Part shown: positions 1 through 5,922 of the stretch, in pieces
How the letters are laid out: each line of letters opens with the position of its first letter
How positions within the stretch are numbered: position 1 is the first letter of the stretch
Assembly (NCBI GenBank): GCA_007120155.1
Contig: SKOF01000120.1
Coordinates: 1 to 8,344, forward strand
Direction of reading: 5' to 3'
Source of the DNA: Thioalkalivibrio sp.
GTDB lineage: Bacteria; Pseudomonadota; Gammaproteobacteria; Ectothiorhodospirales; Ectothiorhodospiraceae
Length of the DNA: 8,344 nt
Made by a program: the position numbers and the translations under genes
Notes under the pieces: generated by a model
What the model saw: the letters and a program-made list of their open reading frames with translations, nothing else
The model's database searches: none
What the model was told of the DNA's origin: nothing

Positions 1-63
1 ACGCCTCACGCCTCACGCCTCACGCCTCACGCCTCACGCCTCACGCCTCACGCCTCACGCCTC
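1..63. repeat. Tandem heptamer array, 9 perfect copies of ACGCCTC (GAGGCGT on minus strand)
   Basis: Bases 1-63 are nine perfect head-to-tail copies of a seven-base unit. The array starts at the window edge, so the true copy number may be higher. The FHA gene on the minus strand reads into it: its last two sense codons and its TGA stop (57-55) lie in the array. Read on the minus strand, every unit junction contains TGA. Because 7 and 3 share no factor, stops fall in all three frames within 21 bases; the plus-strand reading has no stop. The array may act as an all-frame translation stop, or may simply be a slippage-prone repeat. Short heptamer repeats of this general kind are known from filamentous cyanobacteria (STRR sequences); any relation is only by analogy. 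Confidence 0.95.
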
Positions 64-687
64 CTCGAACGCCATGCGAATGCCGGCGATGTCGATGGTG
101 TCCCCGTCCTTCAGGAGCCGGGCCCGGCCGCCGATGTGCTGGTCGTTGACCCTGGGCGATGCACCGCTGGTGCCACCGTCCACGTCGATGAGCATATAGC
201 CCTGTCCGCGCCGCTGGATGGCGGCCACCTGGATGCCTGGACGGCCGAGGGTGGTGAGCGCCTTGACCAGGTCCAGGGTGCGGCCTTTGTTGGGGCCCGT
301 GAGGATGTGCAGTTTCGCGGGGCTGGGTGCGTCACCCCTGCCGGATCTCCCGGACGCAGTCGCGGGTTCGACGCCCCGTTTCGCGGGCCGTAAGCGCCCG
401 TCCTTGTGCGTATAAACGAGCCGGTAATGATGGATGCCGATCTCGTCGCCCTCGCTGAGGGCGCGTTTCCGGACGGGCCGGTCATTCACCAACGTACCAT
501 TGGTGCTGCCCAGATCTTCCACGAGACTGTCGTTGAGCAGCGTGATGATTCGGGCGTGATGGCCGCTGACCGCGTGGTCGTCCAGGTATACATCGTTGTC
601 CGACTTGCGGCCGATGGTGATCGTTTCGCGGGTCAGTGGAATGTCGTACAGGAACTGGTCGTTGAGGTAGACAATGATATGAGCCAT
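55..687 (-). CDS. Tandem FHA-domain protein (phosphothreonine-binding adaptor)
   Basis: This 210-residue protein has no signal peptide or membrane segment and is likely cytoplasmic. The first FHA domain (about residues 4-92) has the expected key residues: G26-R27, S41 and H44 of the SxxH pThr-binding motif, and N63-G64 in GSTNGT. A low-complexity linker (about 95-123, rich in Arg, Gly, Ser, Ala, Pro) leads to a second FHA-like domain (about 125-208). That domain keeps LGRPG (147-151) and a GDTIDIAG turn, but the SxxH position reads AAIQ, so it probably does not bind phosphothreonine. The ATG overlaps the stop of the upstream PP2C gene (TGATG, 689-685), which points to translational coupling. 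The C-terminus is encoded within the heptamer array. FHA proteins recruit Thr-phosphorylated partners, so pairing with a phosphatase suggests a reversible switch. The partner is unknown. Confidence 0.9.
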   Translation of the reverse strand: MAHIIVYLNDQFLYDIPLTRETITIGRKSDNDVYLDDHAVSGHHARIITLLNDSLVEDLGSTNGTLVNDRPVRKRALSEGDEIGIHHYRLVYTHKDGRLRPAKRGVEPATASGRSGRGDAPSPAKLHILTGPNKGRTLDLVKALTTLGRPGIQVAAIQRRGQGYMLIDVDGGTSGASPRVNDQHIGGRARLLKDGDTIDIAGIRMAFEEA

Positions 688-1532
688 CAGTGGGTTCCGT
701 TCGCCTGCCGCGCAACGATCTTCAGGATCCGGTCATACCACGGGGCATCCCGGGCCTGGGGATCCATCACCCGCACCACGACGACCGAGACATTGTCCTT
801 GCCGCCGGCGTTCAGGGCCGCGCCGATCAGTGACGTGGACGCCAGCTCCAGGTCGTGCCCGTGTTCACAGAGGGCAAGGCGAATGGCCTCGTCATCAATC
901 ATGTCGTTGAGGCCGTCCGAACACAGCAGATAGAGATCGCCGGGCAGGGCAAGGCCTTCGCGCACGTCCACGGCCACGCTGGGCTCGATGCCCAGCGCAC
1001 GGGTGACCAGGTTCTTGTTGAGCGCACCGCGTGCCTCTTCCCGATTGTAAAAGCCGTGATCCACCAGGTCCTGAATCAGGGTGTGATCCACGGTGAGCTG
1101 CTCCAGGCGTGCCTCCCGGAGGCGATACATGCGCGAGTCTCCCACGTTGGCGATGGTGAGCTGGCTGTCGCGAAATGCAGCCATGACCAGGGTCGTACCC
1201 ATGCCCCGGTGGCGAGGGTCCTTCCGGGCCGCTTCGTAGATGGCGGTGTTGGCGTGCACGATGGCATTGCGCACCGCACGGGTCTGGGCCGAGTAGCCCA
1301 GGCGCTGGTCCAGTTCCCCGGGCTTGATGTCCGGCAGGGTCCGGCGCAACTCGTCAAGCACGTTATCCACGGCGATCTGACTGGCGATCTCGCCGCTGCT
1401 GTAGCCCCCCATGCCGTCGGCCACGATCACCACGCCCAGGTCGGGGTCGTCACCGATGGTGTCCTCGTTGTGGGTTCGCACCCGTCCCGGGTTCGTGAGC
1501 GATGAAACCTGGATCGAGGCGTGCAGGCCCAT
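687..1532 (-). CDS. PP2C-family serine/threonine protein phosphatase (Stp/PppA-like)
   Basis: A 281-residue metal-dependent (Mn/Mg) protein phosphatase that would remove phosphate from Ser/Thr residues in the cytoplasm. All PP2C motifs are present in order: RVRTHNED (D24), VIVADGMGG (D39), GMGTTLVMA (110-118), NVGDSRMYRL (129-138), NLVTRALG (174-181), LLCSDGLNDMI (D206) and GGKDNVSVVVV (D246). The four acidic metal-ligand positions are therefore intact. I chose the ATG at 1532 because GGAAG lies 8 bases upstream and the domain starts right after it. A GTG at 1616 would add 28 residues and overlap the mltD stop by 14 bases, but it has no good ribosome-binding site and the extra residues look unlike the family. 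The gene ends by overlapping the FHA start. Related phosphatases occur with type VI secretion and with stand-alone Hanks kinases; no such gene is in view. Confidence 0.92.
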   Translation of the reverse strand: MGLHASIQVSSLTNPGRVRTHNEDTIGDDPDLGVVIVADGMGGYSSGEIASQIAVDNVLDELRRTLPDIKPGELDQRLGYSAQTRAVRNAIVHANTAIYEAARKDPRHRGMGTTLVMAAFRDSQLTIANVGDSRMYRLREARLEQLTVDHTLIQDLVDHGFYNREEARGALNKNLVTRALGIEPSVAVDVREGLALPGDLYLLCSDGLNDMIDDEAIRLALCEHGHDLELASTSLIGAALNAGGKDNVSVVVVRVMDPQARDAPWYDRILKIVARQANGTH

Positions 1533-1540
1533 CAGTGCCG

Positions 1541-1545
1541 CTTCC
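1541..1545 (-). promoter_or_regulatory. Shine-Dalgarno site that sets the PP2C start
   Basis: On the minus strand GGAAG stands 8 bases before the ATG at 1532. It favours that start over the in-frame GTG at 1616. Confidence 0.55.
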
Positions 1546-1602
1546 ACCGCGGGGCGGTGCAGCGTGGCTGCCTGTCGAGTCCGGCCTCCCACCGCTTCCC
1601 GG

Positions 1603-3303
1603 TCATGTTTCGCCACCCTGGTTGGTCACGTCCACGTGCAGGGTCAGGGTCTGTCCGGGGCGGATGAGGTTGCCGTTGCCCAGGTTGTTCCAGCGCCGGA
1701 TATCCGCCACGGAGACGCTGAAGCGCCGGCCGATGCTGGACAGGGAATCCCCCCGGCGAACGGAGTAGTTGACCCGCTGGCGGCGGGCGGATACATGCTG
1801 CAGGCCCCCGGGGGCCTGCCCCGCGACCGCCGTTTGAACGCCCTGGCCCCGCGGCAGCCAGACGGTAAGCCGCTGACCCGGACGGATCGGGTCTCCGGGC
1901 GCCATACCGTTCCAGCGCGCCAGTTCCGGCACGCCGACACCATAGCGGCGTGACAGGGCCCAGAAGGTGTCTCCCGGGTTGACCACGTGTGCGTGGCGCT
2001 CGCGGCCAGCGGGCCCGCTGGCCTGTGTATTGCTGCGGCGCTGTTCGGCGCTCAGGCTGTAGCCGGAGGCGGGGCGTGTGGCACTCGGCACGAGCAGGTG
2101 CTGGCCTGCACGGATGTTGGTGCCGCGGATGTTGTTGGTCTGCTGCAGCATCGCGACGGTGGTGCGGTACCGGGTGGCGATGTGACTCAGGGTCTCGCCG
2201 GACTGGATCCTGTGACGGTGCCAGGCCACCCGATCCTCCGCATCCAGACCCGCGAGGCCTGCCATGAAGGCGTCGGCCCGGTTCGCGGGCAGCAGCAGAT
2301 AATGGGGGCCTTCCGGATCCGTGGCCCAGCGGTTGAAGCCCGGGTTGAGCTGGTAGATGTCCTCGATATCCAGTTCCGCGAGGCGGGCCGCCACGGCCAG
2401 ATCCAGCTGCCCGTCCAGTTCGACCCGCTGCAACCAGGGCTCGTCGGGCACGGGCCAGAGTTCCACGTGATAGGCCCAGGGGTTTTCCACCAGCGCCTGG
2501 AGTGCCAGCAGCTTGGGCACGTAGTGGCGGGTCTCCCTGGGCAGATCCAGGCTCCAGAAGTCCGTGGGGCGCCCCAGACGCTCGTTTCGCTGGATGGCCC
2601 GTGCCACGGTGCCCTGGCCGGCATTGTAGGCCGCCAGTGCCAGCAGCCAGTCGCCGTCGAAGCGTTCGTTGAGCTGCTGCAGGTAGTCCAGGGCAGCCTG
2701 GGTGGACGCATGGATGTCGCGACGCCCGTCATACCACCAGTTCTGCTTGAGGCCGAAGTGACGCCCCGTGGAGGGGATGAACTGCCAGATGCCTGCGGCC
2801 CGGCCGGGAGAGTAGGCGAACGGCAGGTAGGCGCTCTCCACGATGGGCAGCAGCAACAGCTCCGTGGGCAGTTCGCGGGCCTCGATCTCCTCGAGGATGT
2901 AGTACAGCAGGGGTTCCGCCCGGGCCGTCACCCGGTGCAGGAAGTCTTCCCGGCAGAGGTGCCACTGGATATGGGGCTGGATCCGGGGATCATGCCGGTA
3001 GTCCGGCATGGCGAACCCACTGCGTACCCGGGCCCAGATATCGTTGCTTGCCGGGTTCTCGCCCACGGGGATGTGGCGGTCGACCCCGGGATCCGGGAAG
3101 GGCGCGGTCTCCTCCATGTCCAGAAGCCGCTTCGCGACCGGTCCATCATCATGGGCCGGCGGCGCGTCCGCCACCCGGGCCGATCCGTCGGGCGTGATGC
3201 CCGACGGCGAATCGTCTTTTTGAGGGAGGCTGCCGCAACCGCCCACCAGGAACGCGGTTGCGAGCAGCACGGCGGGCCAGGCCATGACAGAGGAGGATTT
3301 CAT
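1603..3303 (-). CDS. mltD: MltD-type membrane-bound lytic murein transglycosylase, lipoprotein with three LysM domains
   Basis: A 566-residue lytic transglycosylase that would cleave the MurNAc-GlcNAc bond of peptidoglycan, leaving 1,6-anhydroMurNAc. The N-terminus is a lipoprotein signal: MKSS, a hydrophobic stretch, then lipobox LVGGC with C23. Gly at +2 predicts outer-membrane sorting. The SLT domain (about 129-247) shows the family 1D signature LLPIVESAYLPFAYS with catalytic Glu156, then AAGIWQFIPSTGRHFGL and AAYNAGQG (224-231). Three LysM murein-binding repeats follow at about 362-405, 438-483 and 510-556. E. coli MltD is about 450 residues with two LysM, so this one is longer. The ATG at 3303 was preferred to a GTG at 3327 because it gives a cleaner signal peptide; neither has a clear ribosome-binding site. 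It is the first gene of an apparent operon with the phosphatase and FHA genes, 70 bases before the phosphatase start. Confidence 0.93.
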   Translation of the reverse strand: MKSSSVMAWPAVLLATAFLVGGCGSLPQKDDSPSGITPDGSARVADAPPAHDDGPVAKRLLDMEETAPFPDPGVDRHIPVGENPASNDIWARVRSGFAMPDYRHDPRIQPHIQWHLCREDFLHRVTARAEPLLYYILEEIEARELPTELLLLPIVESAYLPFAYSPGRAAGIWQFIPSTGRHFGLKQNWWYDGRRDIHASTQAALDYLQQLNERFDGDWLLALAAYNAGQGTVARAIQRNERLGRPTDFWSLDLPRETRHYVPKLLALQALVENPWAYHVELWPVPDEPWLQRVELDGQLDLAVAARLAELDIEDIYQLNPGFNRWATDPEGPHYLLLPANRADAFMAGLAGLDAEDRVAWHRHRIQSGETLSHIATRYRTTVAMLQQTNNIRGTNIRAGQHLLVPSATRPASGYSLSAEQRRSNTQASGPAGRERHAHVVNPGDTFWALSRRYGVGVPELARWNGMAPGDPIRPGQRLTVWLPRGQGVQTAVAGQAPGGLQHVSARRQRVNYSVRRGDSLSSIGRRFSVSVADIRRWNNLGNGNLIRPGQTLTLHVDVTNQGGET

Positions 3304-3352
3304 GGGCGTAAAGCATAGCCATCGCACCGTATTGTTAACAAGCCCGAATACG

Positions 3353-3377
3353 CTGTCTGGTGACCGGATTCAGACAG
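3353..3377. promoter_or_regulatory. Inverted repeat CTGTCTG-N11-CAGACAG between divergent genes (possible operator)
   Basis: The 113-base spacer between mltD (minus) and the yafS-like gene (plus) contains a perfect 7-bp inverted repeat with an 11-base gap. Its size and position suit a dimeric regulator acting on both genes. By rough count, a 7-bp inverted repeat with a short gap has about a one-in-ten chance of occurring in a spacer this long, so it could be accidental. TATGCT boxes occur close to both start codons (3403-3408 on plus; about 3312-3317 on minus), with only weak -35 candidates. Confidence 0.3.
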
Positions 3378-3416
3378 TTGGCCGATTGCCGCGTCCATCC
3401 GATATGCTGTGCCCCC

Positions 3417-4163
3417 ATGGACCCAGCATTTGCCCCACAGGATCGTCTGGCACTTCGCGACTGGTACGCCTCCCCCCCGGGCGAGGCCCTGGCCGATGAC
3501 CTGTGCGGCTATCTCGAGTCAGTGGTGCCCCAGTTGTTCGGTTACCACGCCCTGCGTATCGGTGATCTGGGGCCGAGCCGAGACCCCCTGGCGGGCAGCC
3601 GGATCATCCACCGGGTGCAGCTGGATCTGGTCCTCCCGGCGCAACTGCTGGCCCAGCCGCGCGCCCTGCCCGTCCAGGCGGATACGCTGGACCTGGTGGT
3701 GCTCACCCATGTGCTGGAGTTCTGTTCCGATCCCCACGGCGTGTTGCGGGAGGTGGACCGCACCCTGGTACCCGAAGGACATGTCATCATCATCGGTTTC
3801 AACCCGATCAGCTTCATGGGCCTGCGCCGCCTGGCGGCCCGGAATCGCGGTTCGGCGCCCTGGCGAGGGCGTTACTACACGGCCTGGCGCGTCAGGGACT
3901 GGCTGCAGCTGCTGGGCTACGACGTGCTGGACACCGTATCGGCGGGCTTCCGGCCGCCCCTGCGCCAAGCCGGCCTGTTGCGCCGGTTGCGGGCTATGGA
4001 GACACTGGGTGCCCGGTTCTGGCCGATCCTGGGCGGCGCCTTCGTGATCCTTGCACGCAAGCGTGTCGCCACGCTGACGCCCCTGCGACCGCGCTGGAAG
4101 CCCCGGCGCCGTATCTCCGCGGGCCTTGCCGGCTCCGGCCTGCGGAGGCAGGGCCGTGGCTGA
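3417..4163 (+). CDS. yafS: YafS-like SAM-dependent methyltransferase (divergent class I fold)
   Basis: A 248-residue protein identified by its motifs and by its place directly before rnhA and dnaQ, as for E. coli yafS. The post-I methyltransferase core is recognisable: ADTLDLVVLTHVLEFCSDP (88-106), then a LREVDRTLVPEGHVIIIGFNP stretch (110-130) matching the usual motif III strand. The glycine-rich motif I expected near residues 46-60 reads LRIGDLGPSRDPL, so the SAM-binding loop is degenerate. Substrate and role are unknown even for the E. coli gene. The C-terminal 35 residues are rich in Arg and Pro. The ATG at 3417 gives the family-like start; a GTG at 3360 is possible but would place the spacer inverted repeat in coding sequence. 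No Shine-Dalgarno site precedes either start. The stop overlaps rnhA by 8 bases (GTGGCTGA), so the two are probably translated from one mRNA. Confidence 0.85.
   Translation: MDPAFAPQDRLALRDWYASPPGEALADDLCGYLESVVPQLFGYHALRIGDLGPSRDPLAGSRIIHRVQLDLVLPAQLLAQPRALPVQADTLDLVVLTHVLEFCSDPHGVLREVDRTLVPEGHVIIIGFNPISFMGLRRLAARNRGSAPWRGRYYTAWRVRDWLQLLGYDVLDTVSAGFRPPLRQAGLLRRLRAMETLGARFWPILGGAFVILARKRVATLTPLRPRWKPRRRISAGLAGSGLRRQGRG
4144..4148 (+). promoter_or_regulatory. Shine-Dalgarno site that sets the rnhA start
   Basis: GGAGG lies 7 bases before the GTG at 4156, inside the 3' end of the methyltransferase gene. It selects this start over an upstream in-frame TTG at 4126, which has no such site. Confidence 0.75.
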
Positions 4164-4629
4164 CGCCGGTCGGGTGGAAATCTTCACCGACGGTGCCTGC
4201 CGGGGAAATCCCGGTCCCGGGGGCTGGGGGGCGGTGCTGCGCTACAAGGGCAAGGAACGTACCCTCAAGGGCGCGGAGCCCGGGACCACCAATAACCGCA
4301 TGGAGCTCACCGCCGCCATCATGGCCCTGGAAACGCTGTCGCGTCCCTGCGCGGTGGCACTCACCACCGACTCCCAGTATGTCAAGCAGGGTGTCACCCA
4401 GTGGATCCACCAGTGGAAGCGCCGGGGCTGGCGCACTGCGGACCGCAAGCCCGTGAAGAACCAGGATCTCTGGCAGCGCCTGGATGCCGCTGCCGCCCGT
4501 CACGACGTGCAATGGTTCTGGGTGCGCGGCCACACCGGCCACCCGGAAAACGAACGGGCCGACCAGCTCGCCAACGAGGCCATCGACGAGATGCTGGCCG
4601 GGGTGCGGGCTGACGGGCAGGGGCCTTGA
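4156..4629 (+). CDS. rnhA: Ribonuclease HI
   Basis: A 157-residue enzyme, against 155 in E. coli, that cuts the RNA strand of RNA-DNA hybrids. It acts in R-loop removal, primer removal and limiting of off-oriC replication. The catalytic set is complete with a constant offset of +2 from E. coli numbering: D12 in EIFTDGACRGNPGPGGWG, E50 in NNRMEL, D72 in LTTDSQYV, H126 in RGHTGHPENERAD and D136. The basic-protrusion region (about 82-102, WIHQWKRRGWRT...KPVKN) is also present. The GTG start is supported by GGAGG 7 bases upstream and by the length match. The gene overlaps the upstream methyltransferase gene by 8 bases. In E. coli rnhA runs opposite to dnaQ; here both point the same way. A 140-base spacer follows before dnaQ. 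Confidence 0.97.
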   Translation: MADAGRVEIFTDGACRGNPGPGGWGAVLRYKGKERTLKGAEPGTTNNRMELTAAIMALETLSRPCAVALTTDSQYVKQGVTQWIHQWKRRGWRTADRKPVKNQDLWQRLDAAAARHDVQWFWVRGHTGHPENERADQLANEAIDEMLAGVRADGQGP

Positions 4630-4740
4630 CCGCCGGGGACACGACGTGGAATCCCGGCCATCGCCTGTGCGTCCCTCGGGTTTACCCATGCGCCCAATGC
4701 GGTTGGCTTCCCATGACCACCCGCCCCGTCTACGCTTGCC

Positions 4741-4760
4741 ACTGACAACTGACAACTGAC
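4741..4760 (+). repeat. Short tandem heptamer array, ACTGACA x 2.9
   Basis: Twenty bases form two full copies and a six-base partial copy of ACTGACA. They end 9 bases before the dnaQ ATG, where a Shine-Dalgarno site would normally be, and no purine-rich site is visible there. As in the array at 1-63, the unit contains TGA on the strand of the neighbouring gene and so closes all three plus frames. The unit sequence is unrelated to ACGCCTC; only period and stop content are shared. Confidence 0.85.
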
Positions 4761-4769
4761 CAGTACCCC

Positions 4770-5494
4770 ATGAACGACCTGACCGACATGCCAGAGACCG
4801 CCCGCCGGCAGGTGGTGCTCGATACGGAGACCACCGGACTCGAACCGTCCCAGGGGCATCGCATCATCGAGATCGGCTGCGTGGAGATGGTGGACCGCCG
4901 GCTCACGCGCAGGCATTTCCACCAGTACCTGCAGCCCGACCGGGAGATCGACGAGGGTGCCCTGGCGGTGCACGGCATCAGCAATGAATTCCTGGCGGAC
5001 AAGCCACGGTTCGGCGACGTGGTGGATCAGTTCCGGACTTCATCCGCGGCGCCGAACTCATCATTCACAACGCTCCCTTCGATGTGGGCTTTCTGGACCA
5101 TGAGCTTGCGCTGCTCGGTGACGGCCGGGGGCAGACCACCGACTACGCCGGCGTACTGGATTCCCTGGAACTGGCCAGGCGCATGCATCCGGGCCAGCGC
5201 AACAGCCTGGACGCATTGTGCAAGCGCTATCAGGTCGATAATTCCGGGCGCGAGCTCCATGGCGCGCTGCTCGATGCGCGCATCCTGGCGGACGTCTATC
5301 TCGCCATGACCGGCGGTCAGGAGAGTCTCTCGCTGGGCAGCGATGCCGCGGGCGCCAATGGCGAGCCCGCTGCCGAGTCCCTGCGCCGCCTTCCCGAGGG
5401 CCGCCCCAGGCTGCGCGTGATCCGCCCGTCGGAGGCCGAGATGCAGGCCCACGAGGCCCTGCTGGAGAAACTGAACCCGCCATCCCCCTGGTAA
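4770..5494 (+). pseudogene. dnaQ: DNA polymerase III epsilon subunit (3'-5' proofreading exonuclease), frameshifted
   Basis: The reading frame from ATG 4770 is clearly DnaQ for 89 residues, with Exo I VVLDTETTG (D18, E20). It then leaves the family at about 5036 and ends at 5309. From about 5037 the family sequence continues in another frame to TAA at 5494. It includes Exo II HNAPFDVGFLDHE, the RNSLDALCKRY stretch, and Exo III HGALLDARILADVYLAMTGG. Adding one G to the GG at 5035-5036 restores a single 241-residue protein (E. coli 243) whose catalytic residues D18, E20, D105, H164 and D169 all sit at +2 from E. coli. As written, the product would be an inactive 179-residue fragment lacking Exo II, Exo III and the tail that contacts the polymerase. 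The isolated lesion and otherwise intact motifs favour a sequencing error or a very recent mutation. The C-terminal tail (RLRVIRPSEAEMQAHE...) is also DnaQ-like. Confidence 0.93.
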
Positions 5495-5540
5495 TCGCTT
5501 CAGGGCCCATCCTCACTGACCACTTGCAAAGGAGCCGTGA

Positions 5541-5792
5541 ATGTCCGATTGCGATCCGATCATCGCCGAAAAACAACCCATCGCCGTCAACCTGGAGGCC
5601 GGCAAGAAGTATTTCTGGTGCGCCTGCGGGCGGTCCGGCAAACAGCCCTTCTGTGACGGTTCCCACCAGGGCACCGGCTGCGAGCCGGTGCCTTTCGTGG
5701 CCGAGAAGTCCGGCGAAGTCTGGTTGTGCCGCTGCAAGCAGACAGGCAATGCCCCATTCTGCGACGGGACGCATAACCGGCTGGCGGATTGA
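5541..5792 (+). CDS. Double-CDGSH iron-sulfur domain protein
   Basis: A small 83-residue protein with two mitoNEET-type CDGSH motifs, each expected to hold a [2Fe-2S] cluster through three Cys and one His. The first is CACGRSGKQPFCDGSH (C27, C29, C38, H42) and the second CRCKQTGNAPFCDGTH (C63, C65, C74, H78). There is no signal or membrane segment, so it should be soluble and cytoplasmic. Bacterial members are thought to act in electron transfer or cluster handling, but a specific role cannot be assigned. An additional Cys4 and Cys47 lie outside the motifs. The start is firm: AAAGGAG lies 6 bases before the ATG. It begins 46 bases after the dnaQ stop on the same strand and could share its transcript. 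Confidence 0.93.
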   Translation: MSDCDPIIAEKQPIAVNLEAGKKYFWCACGRSGKQPFCDGSHQGTGCEPVPFVAEKSGEVWLCRCKQTGNAPFCDGTHNRLAD

Positions 5793-5814
5793 GAGGCGCC
5801 GTCGCGTGCGGGCC

Positions 5815-5877
5815 CCCGGTGGCCGGGTGAACCTCCGACCGGCGGCGCCCGCCATGCGGGAGGCCGCCCGCCGCCGG
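5815..5877 (+). other. Two GC-rich hairpins in the spacer before phzF
   Basis: The 130-base gap between the CDGSH gene and phzF contains two possible stem-loops. The first is CCCGG-TGG-CCGGG at 5815-5827. The second runs from 5839 to 5877: CCGGCGGCG (5839-5847) pairs perfectly with CGCCGCCGG (5869-5877), enclosing CCCGC-CAT-GCGGG (5848-5860) and an 8-base bulge. No run of T follows either one, so they are not standard rho-independent terminators. They could block 3' exonucleases or attenuate transcription, or reflect GC-rich sequence only. Confidence 0.4.
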
Positions 5878-5922
5878 GTGCATCCATGCCCATGACTGAA
5901 CCGGCCCGGGAACTCGGGAAAC

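Noticed and set aside
1..63. The heptamer array as a CRISPR array
   Set aside because: Units are seven bases long with no spacers.
1987..3318. A 443-codon open frame on the plus strand opposite mltD
   Set aside because: It is antisense to an unmistakable lytic transglycosylase; the translation shows no motif and is typical of a GC-rich shadow frame.
4636..4688. A possible terminator in the rnhA-dnaQ spacer (GGGAC...GTCCC and GGGTTTACCC)
   Set aside because: The stems are 4-5 bp with a long loop or almost no loop, and no T run follows.
3994..4755. A 253-codon minus-strand frame opposite rnhA
   Set aside because: It is a shadow of rnhA, whose catalytic residues are all intact on the plus strand.
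5030..5045. Programmed -1 frameshifting as the explanation for the split dnaQ
   Set aside because: There is no X-XXY-YYZ slippery heptamer at the switch, and DnaQ is not known to be made this way. A missing base is the simpler reading.
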